Below are positions 26,051 to 35,428 of a stretch of 64,000 bases of DNA, one piece after another (the stretch's first letter is position 1; every line of letters begins with the position of its first letter). The notes under the pieces are model-generated. The model did no database searches, was not told the origin of the DNA, and worked only from the letters and a program-made list of their open reading frames with translations. Location of the stretch: contig NZ_KB217478.1 of assembly GCF_000331305.1 (NCBI RefSeq), positions 7,280,317-7,344,316 on the forward strand, in the 5' to 3' direction. Origin of the DNA: Calothrix sp. PCC 7103. GTDB lineage: Bacteria > Cyanobacteriota > Cyanobacteriia > Cyanobacteriales > Nostocaceae. Made by a program: the position numbers and the translations under genes.

Positions 26051-26608
26051 ATGAGCAAAAAATCCGCATCGACAAGAACTCAAGGCAAACCGAAGTTGGG
26101 AGAGCAAATTCGTAATATTGCCGATAGACTGAAACAAGAGACTGAGATACAGAAAAAAGCAACCTCGCGTATTTTAGGCGCCGCTGCCCAAATATCCGCA
26201 AATCACGAGCAACTTATAGATGAGGTAGTTGAAATGGTAAGAGAAGACCTTGAACAAAAAACCCAGGCATCTAAAAGTCATATTTATACAGTTGAGATTC
26301 TCAAGCAACAGTTTAAAACATTACGCGAAGCAAAAGACAACTTTAAACTAAAAGCTACGAGTTGGGAATCTCTTGCTAATAAACTAAATGAAACATATTC
26401 TCAAAAGTCTATACGTGAGGGTAAACTTCAGCCACATCAAGTTTTGAAAATAAATAACATACAAAAACCTGAATGTGAACCGATGAATATTAAAGGGCTG
26501 ACAGTTCATTTAGAAGCAGATGTTGCAGAAATGTTTCCCAACTCTCAAGCAGTAAACGAAGCTTTGCGTTTTCTCATTAGAGTCACAAATAAAAATCCTG
26601 CGTTGTAG
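26051..26608 (+). CDS. Hypothetical helical protein, paralogue A
   Basis: This 185-residue protein has a conserved helical core (RLKQETEIQKKATSRILGAA, then EILKQQFKTLREAK and ATSWESLANKLN) and a C-terminal block HLEADVAEMFPNSQAVNEAL. A second gene at 34834-35310 encodes a clear paralogue of the same core and tail. It follows the coiled-coil gene by 12 bp. The tail resembles a small beta-helix module, but no family is recognised. The GTAGAGACA hairpin overlaps its 3' end. Confidence 0.6.
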   Translation: MSKKSASTRTQGKPKLGEQIRNIADRLKQETEIQKKATSRILGAAAQISANHEQLIDEVVEMVREDLEQKTQASKSHIYTVEILKQQFKTLREAKDNFKLKATSWESLANKLNETYSQKSIREGKLQPHQVLKINNIQKPECEPMNIKGLTVHLEADVAEMFPNSQAVNEALRFLIRVTNKNPAL

Positions 26609-26639
26609 AGACACGATTGAAAGAATGTCTCTACAATGC
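26600..26639 (+). terminator. GTAGAGACA-type hairpin at the 3' end of the 26051 gene
   Basis: GCGTTGTAGAGACA and TGTCTCTACAATGC pair with one mismatch. The stop codon lies inside the left arm. Confidence 0.55.
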
Positions 26640-26672
26640 GTGGACTTTACAAATGATGCTTATGTAACGAAC

Positions 26673-26699
26673 CGCAAAGGACGCAAAGGACGCAAAGGA
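26673..26699. repeat. 9-bp tandem repeat CGCAAAGGA, three copies
   Basis: Three exact copies, just upstream of the truncated glycosyltransferase. Confidence 0.75.
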
Positions 26700-26724
26700 A
26701 GGAAAGAAGAGAAATATTTAACAA

Positions 26725-27258
26725 GTGATTTGGGATTGCTATATATATATTGGGTTTGGAAGTATGGGCAATCGGAATCCGGAAACGACTGCCAATTTAG
26801 TTTTGGAAGCTCTAGCTAAAACTCAACAACGTGCCATTCTGCTCTCTGGCTGGAGTGGTTTACGCTCAGATAATTTACCAGATACTGTGTATCTTATAGA
26901 TTCAGTACCGCATTCATGGCTTTTCCCGCGTGTCGCTGCTGTAGTGCATCATGGTGGCGCCGGTACAACAGCCGCTGGTATGAGAGCAGGCGTTCCTTCT
27001 ATTATCATTCCTTTCTTCGGTGATCAGTTTTTTTGGGGGCAGCGCGTCGCGAAATTAGGCGTTGGCACAGAACCAATTCCGCGTAAGCAACTAACCACTG
27101 AAAGACTTGCACAAGCTATTCAAAAAACTTTGGCAGATTCTACCATGCGTGAGCGAGCAGCTAATCTGGGAGCTAAAATTCAAGCTGAAGATGGGATAGC
27201 AGGCGCCGTTGCTGTCGTAGAAGAAATAGAAAAACGTGGTGTTGCTTTGTTACACTAA
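26725..27258 (+). pseudogene. C-terminal fragment of a UGT-type glycosyltransferase
   Basis: The frame encodes YIGFGSMGNRNPE, LIDSVPHSWLFPRVAAVVHH, GGAGTTAAGMRAGVPSIIIP and FGDQFFWGQRVAKLGVG. These are the nucleotide-sugar-binding half of sterol/UDP-glucose glycosyltransferases, which normally have about 420 residues. The acceptor-binding N-terminal half is absent, and the sequence in front is a CGCAAAGGA repeat array. The upstream codons (from GTG 26725) therefore come from non-homologous DNA. The gene overlaps the 3' end of the convergent NADH dehydrogenase by 4 bp. It is probably inactive. Confidence 0.75.
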
Positions 27259-28601
27259 ACCTTTATCGTCTTCTCTATCGTTGGTTGCTTGGTTATGACT
27301 TTAGCCAATGTTAAAGATTCTTGACCAGTAATTAATCTTGAACCACGTTTGCGGGTGATGTAGTTCCATGCCCACTGGAACATTACTAAGAATTTACTGT
27401 CGAACTCAATTAAGAAATAAATGTGGATTAATAGCCAGAATATCCATGCAAAGAAACCTTTTAACTTGATTGCACCTAAATCTACAACAGCAGCATTTTG
27501 TCCAATCATTGCTAGGCTGCCATAATCATTATATTTAAACGCTGGTATAGTTTTACCTTGCAGACGTTTTTGAATTAATTTCGCAACGTATTCACCTTCT
27601 TGTGTAGCTACTGGCGCCACACCTGGAAGCGGTTGCTCGTTTTGGTGAGAAAAATTGGCTAAGTCTCCGATGACGAAAATATTTTTGTGCCCTTTAATAC
27701 TCAAGTCTGGTTCGACGATAACTCGTCCAGCGCGGTCGCACTCCGCACCTGTACGTAATCCTAGAATTCTTCCCATTGCTGAAGCTTGAATACCTGCTGC
27801 CCACAATATAGTTTTGGAGGCAATTTCGTGTAACTCATCCCCTTGCTTGTAAGTAACTACACTATTTTCAATATTTATTACGCGCGTTTGTGTCTGTACA
27901 CTCGCACCCAACTTTTCTAAAGATGCTTTTGCTGCTTGCGATAAAGAAGGTGCCATACCTGGGAGAACACGGTCGGCGCCTTGCAATAGTAAAATTTTTG
28001 TTTCTGAGGTGTCAATATTACGAAAATCTTCTTGAAGAGTTTTGTTTGCCAACTCTGCAATGGCGCCAGATAATTCTACCCCCGTTGGACCACCACCCAC
28101 AATCACAAAGGTTAACAAAGCACGGCGTTTTTGGGGATCAGTTTCTTTTTCTGCTGCCTCAAATGCATTAAATATCCGACCACGTATTTCGAGCGCATCC
28201 TCAATAGTCTTTAAACCAGGAGCAACTTCTTTCCACTGATCATTACCAAAATAAGAATGATTGGCGCCTGTAGCAACAACTAAAGTATCGTATCGTACTA
28301 CTCGATCATTCAATATCACTTCTTGTGTTTTAGTATCAACGTCCTTAACTTCTCCTAGCAACACTTTTGTATTTTTGCTTTTGCTGAGTATAGAGCGTAA
28401 CGGCGCGGAAATATCACTAGGTGATAGCGTACCTGTAGCAACTTGATATAAAAGTGGTTGAAATAAATGAAAATTACGTTTATCAATGAGAGTAACATCT
28501 ACATTTGCAGAAGCAAGCCCCTTTGCAGTATACATTCCACCAAAGCCACCACCAATGACTACAACCTGGTGTCGCTGATTCTTTTCAACTGAAGCTACCA
28601 T
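27255..28601 (-). CDS. Type 2 NADH dehydrogenase (NDH-2)
   Basis: This 448-residue flavoprotein has an N-terminal FAD-binding fold (VVVIGGGFGGMYTAKGL) and the diagnostic FHLFQPLLYQVATGTLSP. A second nucleotide fold (FVIVGGGPTGVELSGAIAEL) follows, then FVIGDLANF. The C-terminal helix and aromatic segment (FFAWIFWLLIHIYFLIEFD) is a membrane attachment typical of NDH-2. Such enzymes oxidise NADH and reduce quinone without proton pumping; in cyanobacteria they are thought to sense or adjust plastoquinone redox state. The length is usual. A repeat with a GGTGCG/CGCACC inverted arm lies in its upstream region (28708-28770). Confidence 0.93.
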   Translation of the reverse strand: MVASVEKNQRHQVVVIGGGFGGMYTAKGLASANVDVTLIDKRNFHLFQPLLYQVATGTLSPSDISAPLRSILSKSKNTKVLLGEVKDVDTKTQEVILNDRVVRYDTLVVATGANHSYFGNDQWKEVAPGLKTIEDALEIRGRIFNAFEAAEKETDPQKRRALLTFVIVGGGPTGVELSGAIAELANKTLQEDFRNIDTSETKILLLQGADRVLPGMAPSLSQAAKASLEKLGASVQTQTRVINIENSVVTYKQGDELHEIASKTILWAAGIQASAMGRILGLRTGAECDRAGRVIVEPDLSIKGHKNIFVIGDLANFSHQNEQPLPGVAPVATQEGEYVAKLIQKRLQGKTIPAFKYNDYGSLAMIGQNAAVVDLGAIKLKGFFAWIFWLLIHIYFLIEFDSKFLVMFQWAWNYITRKRGSRLITGQESLTLAKVITKQPTIEKTIKV

Positions 28602-28861
28602 AAGTAATATTTCCTTTTGTCAATATATTTGTAAATATTCTTTACATAATATTTAACAAAGTTATAAGACTTGTTGTAGTTAATTGTGAACAATAATCAA
28701 ATTAATCGTAGGGTGCGATCAGGCTACGATTAATTTATACTTGTATTACAAACTTGTAGCGTCACGCACCAATATTGTAAGTTTTATATCAAAACAATCT
28801 AATTAGTATTATCAAACAATCTATATTTTATAATCAATAAAACATTGAAGAACACATTAAT

Positions 28862-30040
28862 CTACGATTTAAGGTTATACAAGGTGATTAATGCCATTAC
28901 TGCTAAAACTAACATAAATCCTCCTGCAAATGCGTAGGTGTTAGCTAAACCAACTTTTGCACTCAGTGGTTGACTTAACAAAGGTGAAAGAAACTGCCCT
29001 AAAAATAGTGATGTTGTCACCCCACTAATAATTTTTCCCCGCATTGTATCGGGTGTAACGGAGATGAGGCAAAGATTCATATTCGGCATTAATAAGCCCA
29101 ACCCGGAACCTGCAATCACTAATCCCAATAAAATAATTGGATATGCTTTTCCTATACTAATCAAGTAATAACCTATACCTATATTTAGAAACGCGATGCC
29201 ATAAATAGCAGTAAAACTAAATTTGGCTTTGATTTGTCTATATAACAGCGAAGCCATCGCCGAGAATAGAGTAGCTAATGCAATCGCAATTCCACTTTGA
29301 GATGCACCTGCACCAAATAACTGTTTGAGATAAAAGGGTAATTGTACGGGGATTAAATAAAATACGATTTGGGTTAATATACCAATTCCATAAGTGATAA
29401 TTACTAAGTTAAACGGCAATTTCTGAGTCTGTGTAACTATTTCCTGATTTTTGTTTACGGGTTGGTTACGTTCTGGTTCTAGTAAAAAGCTCGAAGCACA
29501 TGGCACAAGTAGTAGAGACAATAAGTAAATACCGAAGGGATAACGCCAATTTTGTTCTGCAATAAAACCACCGATTGAGAGAAATAATACACCTCCTAAC
29601 CCCATAAATGCGGCTTGTAATCCTAAAAACTGCGCTCGTGCTGCACCAATATAGTAGTCAGCTATTAGGGTTGTGGCACTCGTCATGATTCCAGCAACAC
29701 TAATACCTAATAATGCTCGTCCGACTAGAATTAAAGTCAAATCATTGAGAATTAAACCGGAACTTCCTGCAATTCCGTAGATAATTAAGGCAATAATTAA
29801 TAACGGTTTACGCCCGACTCTATCAATAATAATACCAACTAATGGCGCCCCCAATGCAATAAATAAAGCTGGTAAAGTTAGTGCTAATTTAACTAAATAA
29901 TCTGCATTCTGTACATTTGAAAAATATTCCCGCATTGCAGGTAATGATGGGGCAATCGTTGCACCCGACATAACTGTAAGTGTGCTAACTAATAAAAGAG
30001 TAGCTTTGGTAAAATTTGAGTTTAAATTTATTTTGCTCAT
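28862..30040 (-). CDS. MFS transporter (drug:H+ antiporter-like)
   Basis: This 12-helix major facilitator of about 392 residues is annotated from the ATG at 30040. A longer frame from 30121 adds a hydrophobic but unlikely leader and lacks a family match. The loop 2-3 signature appears as GIIIDRVGRKPLLI, and motif C-like LPAMREYF lies early. RAQFLGLQAAFMGLGGVLF is typical of the Bcr/CflA or multidrug branch. The gene lies 90 bp downstream of an iron-uptake porin on the same strand, so a role in uptake or export of an iron-chelating compound is possible. The substrate is unknown. Confidence 0.85.
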   Translation of the reverse strand: MSKINLNSNFTKATLLLVSTLTVMSGATIAPSLPAMREYFSNVQNADYLVKLALTLPALFIALGAPLVGIIIDRVGRKPLLIIALIIYGIAGSSGLILNDLTLILVGRALLGISVAGIMTSATTLIADYYIGAARAQFLGLQAAFMGLGGVLFLSIGGFIAEQNWRYPFGIYLLSLLLVPCASSFLLEPERNQPVNKNQEIVTQTQKLPFNLVIITYGIGILTQIVFYLIPVQLPFYLKQLFGAGASQSGIAIALATLFSAMASLLYRQIKAKFSFTAIYGIAFLNIGIGYYLISIGKAYPIILLGLVIAGSGLGLLMPNMNLCLISVTPDTMRGKIISGVTTSLFLGQFLSPLLSQPLSAKVGLANTYAFAGGFMLVLAVMALITLYNLKS

Positions 30041-30130
30041 TGTGTTTAATGTGAAAATTGAATAGTTTGATAACTCAATATTCCAAATTTGTAAAAAATT
30101 ATAGAATATAAAATATATCAAAAATAAAAA

Positions 30131-31705
30131 TTAAAAGGAAAATACTGTTCGCAAAGTGCCACTAATAATTCTCCCATTATCATCTTGATTGCTGGGATTT
30201 GTGACAACTTGCAGTAATGGTGTAACCCGAATATTCTCACTCACAGGGAAGTTATACAAAAATTCGTAGTTTGTTTGCGTACTATTTCCTACCGCACTTT
30301 CAATAAAAGGTTGACCAACTGCAACTCCAAAAATACCCCCTTTGATAAACAAATCTTGTAAACTAAATCCTGCCATCCAATAATTAGGATAAATATTACC
30401 TAAACTAGTATTTGTATAACTTGCATAACCGTAGCGACCAAATATACCAATTTGTGAATTTAAAGAATAGTCAAAATTGACACCAACTCCTTGAAAGCTG
30501 CTACCAAAAACTTTTCCACCACTGTATTGCAAACGGACATTAAAAGCTTTAGTGGGGGAATATTCTAGTTCTGCAAAACCTTGATAGGGGTCTCCAAATA
30601 AACCTCCATCTGCACCACCTCCAGCGTTAGGGAACAAACGGATATCTTCTGAACCTCCTCCTCCAATTAAGCGCTGGTTATCTGGTAGTATGTTTGTTGC
30701 ATCTCCAGCTATATATACTGCTCGTAGTTTTACTGAACTACCTTTCGGATGCCAGTCGATTACAGCACCCGCACCACCTGCTCTAGGTAATAAAATGAAA
30801 TTGTTAGCGAAAGCTTGGGTAGAAAAGTCTTTAAAACTTACATTAGCGTAGCGGTTTTTATCAACAAAATCGGGTGCTACTAGTGCTGGTCCAATCGAAA
30901 CTTTTAAATTCGGACTAGGGGCAAAACTGTAATATAAACGAGCTAGACTGATTTGATTATTTCGTCCTTGAATTGAGTAATCTAAAACACTACCAAAATT
31001 CGGTTCGAGAAAACCTGTTGCGTTATCATTTGCACCATCACTTCCAGTTACTAAGCGAATCTTTAATAAATCTGTACCTTTAAAGCTGGTATTTAAATCC
31101 AAACTGCTGCGGTAAAGAAAGGTTGGATTTGGGTCATTTTGACTAATTACAGCACCTCTAGGAGCAATGATTTTTTCTCCAGCAAATTCACCAGCGTTAA
31201 CTGCCATCACCACCTGTCCTGTTAATTTGGTAGTAGTAGAAAATTGGTTTGATGACAATTCCGCATTACGAGTTTCTGATACATTAATCCTTGCCTGTAA
31301 AGTGGCTAATTCTTCTGCAAACTCGCTTTGTAATCTTTGTAATATGATTAAATCTTCAGACAAAACTAAATTTTCTTTGCCAGCACTGATTAATTGATTG
31401 ATTCCGTTCAAAGCAGCATTTAAACCAGCAGCAAATTCATAGCGAGTAATGGCATTTTTTCCGCTAAAACTTGCGTCGGGGTATCCTGCAATTACACCAT
31501 AACGTTCGACCAAAGATTGTAATGCTTGAAAAGCCCAATCGGTCGGTTCGACATCTTTTAATTGACTGGCGGAAGTAACAGGAATAACTTCGTTGGTTGT
31601 ATCTGCAAATGAGGGAGTTTTGGCGCCCAATAAATTTATCCCTGTAGTCGCCAGAAAAAGTATTGCTGAAACAGATGAAAATTTGAATTTTAGCATTAAC
31701 TCCAC
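30131..31705 (-). CDS. Iron uptake porin (SLH domain + OprB-type barrel)
   Basis: This 524-residue outer-membrane protein has a signal peptide (ISAILFLATTGINLLGA region, ending near residue 34), an SLH domain (DVEPTDWAFQALQSLVERYG, then YPDASFSGKNAITRYEFA), a short coiled coil (LQRLQSEFAEELATLQARI), and a long beta-barrel ending in Phe (LRTVFSF). This is the standard cyanobacterial SLH-OprB porin layout. Members of the group carry inorganic iron across the outer membrane. The start could be Met1 or the in-frame Met4. The MFS transporter follows on the same strand. Confidence 0.9.
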   Translation of the reverse strand: MELMLKFKFSSVSAILFLATTGINLLGAKTPSFADTTNEVIPVTSASQLKDVEPTDWAFQALQSLVERYGVIAGYPDASFSGKNAITRYEFAAGLNAALNGINQLISAGKENLVLSEDLIILQRLQSEFAEELATLQARINVSETRNAELSSNQFSTTTKLTGQVVMAVNAGEFAGEKIIAPRGAVISQNDPNPTFLYRSSLDLNTSFKGTDLLKIRLVTGSDGANDNATGFLEPNFGSVLDYSIQGRNNQISLARLYYSFAPSPNLKVSIGPALVAPDFVDKNRYANVSFKDFSTQAFANNFILLPRAGGAGAVIDWHPKGSSVKLRAVYIAGDATNILPDNQRLIGGGGSEDIRLFPNAGGGADGGLFGDPYQGFAELEYSPTKAFNVRLQYSGGKVFGSSFQGVGVNFDYSLNSQIGIFGRYGYASYTNTSLGNIYPNYWMAGFSLQDLFIKGGIFGVAVGQPFIESAVGNSTQTNYEFLYNFPVSENIRVTPLLQVVTNPSNQDDNGRIISGTLRTVFSF

Positions 31706-31768
31706 TCTGTGATTAATGCTGCTAATTTAGTTTTTATAATTAGCAAGCTAAACAAAAATACTAGTAAA

Positions 31769-32509
31769 TTAACTCATTGGTAACATTTGCGCTAAAGCTT
31801 TTTCAACTGCTTTCGGGTCACTCAACAACTGTGCAGCTAAATGCTTTGCCTGTTCACCAGGATAAACGTCCTCTACTCCGTTCGCAACTGCTTGTAGTGC
31901 TTCCCTGACCACTTCTACGGGAGAAACTTTTGGTGGAGGATAATCTTTACTCATTCCCGTATCTACTGTAGCTGGCATTACACCAATAACAAGGGTTCCT
32001 TGATTTGCTAATTCAGCTCTCACCCCTTGAGTCATGGAAAATGTAGCAGCTTTAGCTGCACAATAGGAACCGTTTGCAGGCAAGTTGACCTTTGCTAAAA
32101 TGGTTAGCATATTTACAATTGTACCACCGCCATTCATTTTGAGAATTGGAGCAAAAGCACGACACATTGCCAATGTTCCAAAATAATTAATCTCTATTTC
32201 GGTTCTAGCTGCTGATAGGTCTTTTGAAGCAATGAAACCTTGGTTAAATCCGATACCAGCATTGTTAATTAATAAAGTAACATCAGGACATTGTGCTGCG
32301 GCTTTGGCGATGGAGGTTTCATCAGTAATATCAAGCTCTACAGCAACAATTTTTTGTGGGTCTGTGGTTAATATGCTGTCTAATTTTTGCGTATTTCGTA
32401 CACAAGCATAAATTTTTGATACTCCATTATCCCGTAATCCTTGAATCCAATGACCACCAATACCACCATTTGCTCCTGTAACCAGAACCACAGCATTTTC
32501 AAGTTTCAT
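31769..32509 (-). CDS. Short-chain dehydrogenase/reductase
   Basis: This classical SDR of 246 residues has the TGxxxGxG loop (VLVTGANGGIGGH), the NNAG motif (LLINNAGIGFN), and the catalytic Tyr-x-x-x-Lys in GSYCAAKAATF preceded by a conserved region with VNMLTILAK, in which the usual Ser is not obvious. It is transcribed away from a LysR regulator at 32600, separated by 90 bp. The substrate is unknown. The TVDTGM segment after the active site fits the family. Confidence 0.9.
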   Translation of the reverse strand: MKLENAVVLVTGANGGIGGHWIQGLRDNGVSKIYACVRNTQKLDSILTTDPQKIVAVELDITDETSIAKAAAQCPDVTLLINNAGIGFNQGFIASKDLSAARTEIEINYFGTLAMCRAFAPILKMNGGGTIVNMLTILAKVNLPANGSYCAAKAATFSMTQGVRAELANQGTLVIGVMPATVDTGMSKDYPPPKVSPVEVVREALQAVANGVEDVYPGEQAKHLAAQLLSDPKAVEKALAQMLPMS

Positions 32510-32599
32510 GGGTATTTTTTTATTCTTCTCTAATAATCTATGCTAAAGCTGGTATTTAAGTCTAATGCCTTCTGGGCTATGAATCGATAGTTTAAAAGC

Positions 32600-33490
32600 A
32601 TGAATCAAAATATAGAATTGCGTCACCTTAGATATTTTTTAGCTGTAGCGGAAGAGTTAAATTTTGGTCGTGCAGCAGAAAGCTTAAATATTACCCAACC
32701 ATCCTTAAGTCGTCAAATTCAAAATTTAGAGAAAGAGCTAGGAATTATACTATTTGAACGTAACCCACGTCAAATAAAATTAACTGCACCTGGTCAAATT
32801 TTCCTCACAGAAGCTGAACAAATTCTTTTACGCTTCGACCAAGCAATACGAATAATCAAGAGAGCTAATCGTGGAGAAATTGGTCAATTAACAGTTGGAT
32901 TTCAAGGCTCATCAGTGTATGACATTATACCTATTTCGATTAAAGTATTTCGCGAGCGTTTCCCTGAAGTGGAGATAATAATGCAGCATATGACCACCAG
33001 CGAACAATTAATTGCGCTCTCAGAAAATAATCTGGATGTTGGTTTCGTGACACCACCCATCACTGATGCAAATTTAGAACTGGAAATTTTGCTTCAAGAA
33101 CCTTTAGTTTTGGCTTTACCAGAGAATCATCCTTTAGCTGCACACTCAGAAATTTCCATTACTGCACTTGCTAATGAACCGCTAATTTTAGCTTCCCGTG
33201 ACAGGGGTTGCGGATTACACGAACAGATTTTTGATATTTACCAAAAAGCTGGTTTGCATCCAAATGTTGTTTGTGCAGCTAGAGAAATGCAAGTCATGTT
33301 GGGATTCGTTGCTGCAGGAATGGGTATTTCTTTATTACCATCCCATGTGAAAAACTTTCAGCGTACAGGTGTTGTTTACCGTACTCTGAATCCTGAAGCA
33401 CCGATTACAGCGTTAGGTATTGCTTGGAAACCAGAAAATATTACACCAATACTGTTAGCTTTTTTAGAAATTATTAGGAGTCTTGCATAA
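32600..33490 (+). CDS. LysR-family transcriptional regulator
   Basis: This 296-residue regulator has an N-terminal winged helix (IELRHLRYFLAVAEELNFGR, then AAESLNITQPSLSRQIQNLE) and a periplasmic-binding-like effector domain (TVGFQGSSVYDIIP, LVLALPENHPLA, MQVMLGFVAAGMGISLLPS). It is divergent from the SDR gene, the usual LysR arrangement, so it probably controls that SDR gene and itself. The effector is unknown. No defects are seen. Confidence 0.92.
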   Translation: MNQNIELRHLRYFLAVAEELNFGRAAESLNITQPSLSRQIQNLEKELGIILFERNPRQIKLTAPGQIFLTEAEQILLRFDQAIRIIKRANRGEIGQLTVGFQGSSVYDIIPISIKVFRERFPEVEIIMQHMTTSEQLIALSENNLDVGFVTPPITDANLELEILLQEPLVLALPENHPLAAHSEISITALANEPLILASRDRGCGLHEQIFDIYQKAGLHPNVVCAAREMQVMLGFVAAGMGISLLPSHVKNFQRTGVVYRTLNPEAPITALGIAWKPENITPILLAFLEIIRSLA

Positions 33491-33548
33491 TAATTTTTTA
33501 TTTTTGTATTTAAGACAGTTTTATAAATTACCAAAAATAATGGCGCCA

Positions 33549-33614
33549 GCAAAATACATTTGATAGTGTTGCGATAGCCTTAACTAACTCTTCAAGTTCA
33601 ACAGGTTTTGACAA
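33549..33614 (-). pseudogene. Remnant of a response-regulator receiver domain
   Basis: In the frame one base away from the histidine kinase end, the minus strand reads LSKPVELEELVKAIATLSN, the final helix of a receiver domain including the conserved Lys-Pro. It shows that the kinase at 33598-34671 was once a hybrid kinase that lost most of its receiver by deletion and a frameshift. Confidence 0.65.
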
Positions 33615-34671
33615 CGGCTATTAATGGCAATCTTACCGTAAACGTGGCGCCTAAATCCTCACCAGGACTCTCTGCATAAATAGTACCTCCATGCAGTTCT
33701 ACTAAGTGACGAACAATTGCCAACCCTAACCCAAGCCCACCAAACTTCCTGGTTATTGTTGCATCTGCCTGCCGAAAAGACTCAAATACGTGGGGCAAAA
33801 AGTCAGGACTAATGCCTTTACCTGTATCGCTAACTTTAATTTCAGCTTGGGAGTCAACACACCCCAGTCTAATTTCCACTCGTCCGCCATTCTCTGTAAA
33901 TTTTACAGCATTGCTAAGTAGATTCCAAATCACTTGCTGTAACCGAGCAGAATCACCTAAAACTTGCCCAACATTTAGGTCAAACACCGTCTCAATTTGA
34001 ATTGACTTGGCTTGTGCTGCCAACTGCACAGTTTCAATCGCCGCAGATATTGTAGGCGCCAAATTAACAGCAGCCATACTAAGACTGAGCTTCCCTTGCA
34101 AAATGCGCGACACATCTAATAGATCACCAATTAGTTGGGTTTGGAGTTTAGCATTGCGCTCAATTGTTTCTAAGTTTAATAAAGCTATGACCAGAATGTC
34201 TGTAGTTAATGCTCTTGATGTAGCGCTAGCAATCGAATACTTTCGTTTTAAAGAAGTTGGAATTGATGCGGCTTCAATAATTTTATCAAGCTGTGTTAAA
34301 GTACCAAAATCATTGATAGGTTCTCCAGCACGAACAAACTGGTATGTTGCACGTATTGACTTCTTTTCTAAATTATTAAGTTGTGATTTTTCCAGTGCAT
34401 CTTCAAGTAAAGATTCTATTGCGATTAAACGCGAGTTTTGACTGGCTAGCTCATATGAACTGCGGATTTCATCGCTGGCGCCTGATGTCGTGACAAGGTA
34501 ATCAAGTAAATCTAAAGCCGCTAAATCTTCAGCATATTCTGCCAATTTAATTTTTTGATACACATCTTCACATAATTCTTTACTATTCGGAAACTGTAAT
34601 TGAGATTTTTTTATAATTGTAAATAATGCTGTTAAAGCTGAGACTTTAATAAATTGGCGTCGTTCTAACAT
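33598..34671 (-). CDS. Degenerate histidine kinase: no H-box, unrelated N-terminus
   Basis: This 357-residue protein begins with a possible twin-arginine-like leader (ERRQFIKVSALTALF) and about 160 helical residues that are not recognised. It then enters the second half of a HisKA domain abruptly (LETIERNAKLQTQLIGDLLD, VSRILQGKLSL). The expected H-box helix with the phospho-accepting His (SHELRTP-type) is absent. The ATPase domain is complete: VIWNLLSNAVKFTENGG (N box), VSDTGKGISPDFLP (G1), FGGLGLGLAIVRHL (G2). The protein ends two residues into the former linker, and a receiver-domain tail remains out of frame downstream. It cannot autophosphorylate in the normal way and is probably a decayed fusion. 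Confidence 0.75.
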   Translation of the reverse strand: MLERRQFIKVSALTALFTIIKKSQLQFPNSKELCEDVYQKIKLAEYAEDLAALDLLDYLVTTSGASDEIRSSYELASQNSRLIAIESLLEDALEKSQLNNLEKKSIRATYQFVRAGEPINDFGTLTQLDKIIEAASIPTSLKRKYSIASATSRALTTDILVIALLNLETIERNAKLQTQLIGDLLDVSRILQGKLSLSMAAVNLAPTISAAIETVQLAAQAKSIQIETVFDLNVGQVLGDSARLQQVIWNLLSNAVKFTENGGRVEIRLGCVDSQAEIKVSDTGKGISPDFLPHVFESFRQADATITRKFGGLGLGLAIVRHLVELHGGTIYAESPGEDLGATFTVRLPLIAVVKTC

Positions 34672-34833
34672 TGGATATATAAATAATGCATATTATTGTA
34701 AATTAAGTATTATTTTATTGAATGCCTTTGAATACTGCTTAGAGTAAAATTACTGAAAAATTCAAGTACTATAACCATTATCAACAAATTATAAACGGAT
34801 GTAACAGCCAATCGCTACACTCCAAACAAATAC

Positions 34834-35310
34834 TTGTTTACAACAAATAAACAATCCGTTACATCTGTTGCCAATCAACTTAAACAAGAGACGGAAGTAC
34901 AGAAAAAAGCAACTTCTCGTATTTTAGGCGCCGCTGCTCAAATTTCTGCAAATCACGAGCAGCTAATAAATGAAGTAGTAGAAATGGTAACAGAAGACCT
35001 TGACCAACAAACTCAAGTAAATCAAAAAGATATTTATACAGTTGAGATTCTCAAGCAACAGTTTAAAACATTACGTGAAGCCTCACATAATTTTAAATTG
35101 AAAGCGACTAGTTGGGAATCTCTTGCTAAGAAACTAAATGATACATCTTCCCAAAAACTTATTCCTGAGAACAATATTGAAGGGTTGACAATTCATTTAG
35201 AAGCAGATGTTGCGGAAATGTTTCCCAACTCTCAAGCTGTAAATGAAGCGTTGCGCTTTTTAATTAGAGTAACGAATAAAAATTATAAAATATCAGGCGC
35301 CTCTTGGTAG
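34834..35310 (+). CDS. Hypothetical helical protein, paralogue B
   Basis: This protein of about 158 residues closely resembles the product of 26051-26608 from QLKQETEVQKKATSRILGA onward, including HLEADVAEMFPNSQAVNEAL. A middle linker of about 20 residues found in paralogue A is missing. The start is uncertain: TTG 34834 has no ribosome-binding site, and the first codons (SVTSVANQ) are encoded by a degenerate CATCCGTTA repeat like the one flanking ileS. The stop codon overlaps the hairpin at 35307. No function is known. Confidence 0.55.
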   Translation: MFTTNKQSVTSVANQLKQETEVQKKATSRILGAAAQISANHEQLINEVVEMVTEDLDQQTQVNQKDIYTVEILKQQFKTLREASHNFKLKATSWESLAKKLNDTSSQKLIPENNIEGLTIHLEADVAEMFPNSQAVNEALRFLIRVTNKNYKISGASW

Positions 35311-35336
35311 AGACGCGATGTTCCTCGCGTCTCTAC
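35307..35336 (+). terminator. GTAGAGACGCGA hairpin overlapping the stop of paralogue B
   Basis: Arms GTAGAGACGCGA and TCGCGTCTCTAC are perfectly paired around a 6-nt loop. The gene's TAG stop is formed by the first bases of the left arm. Confidence 0.7.
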
Positions 35337-35428
35337 TCTGTGTCCTTTGTGCCTTTGTGGTTCATCATTTAATTATAAATTTTAAAAATTATCTAAAAAT
35401 GCTTTAGGAACGATTATTCAACTAATCA

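Noticed and set aside
30041-30121. Longer start for the MFS transporter
   Set aside because: The added 27 residues are aromatic-rich and unlike the family start; ATG 30040 gives the usual N-terminus.
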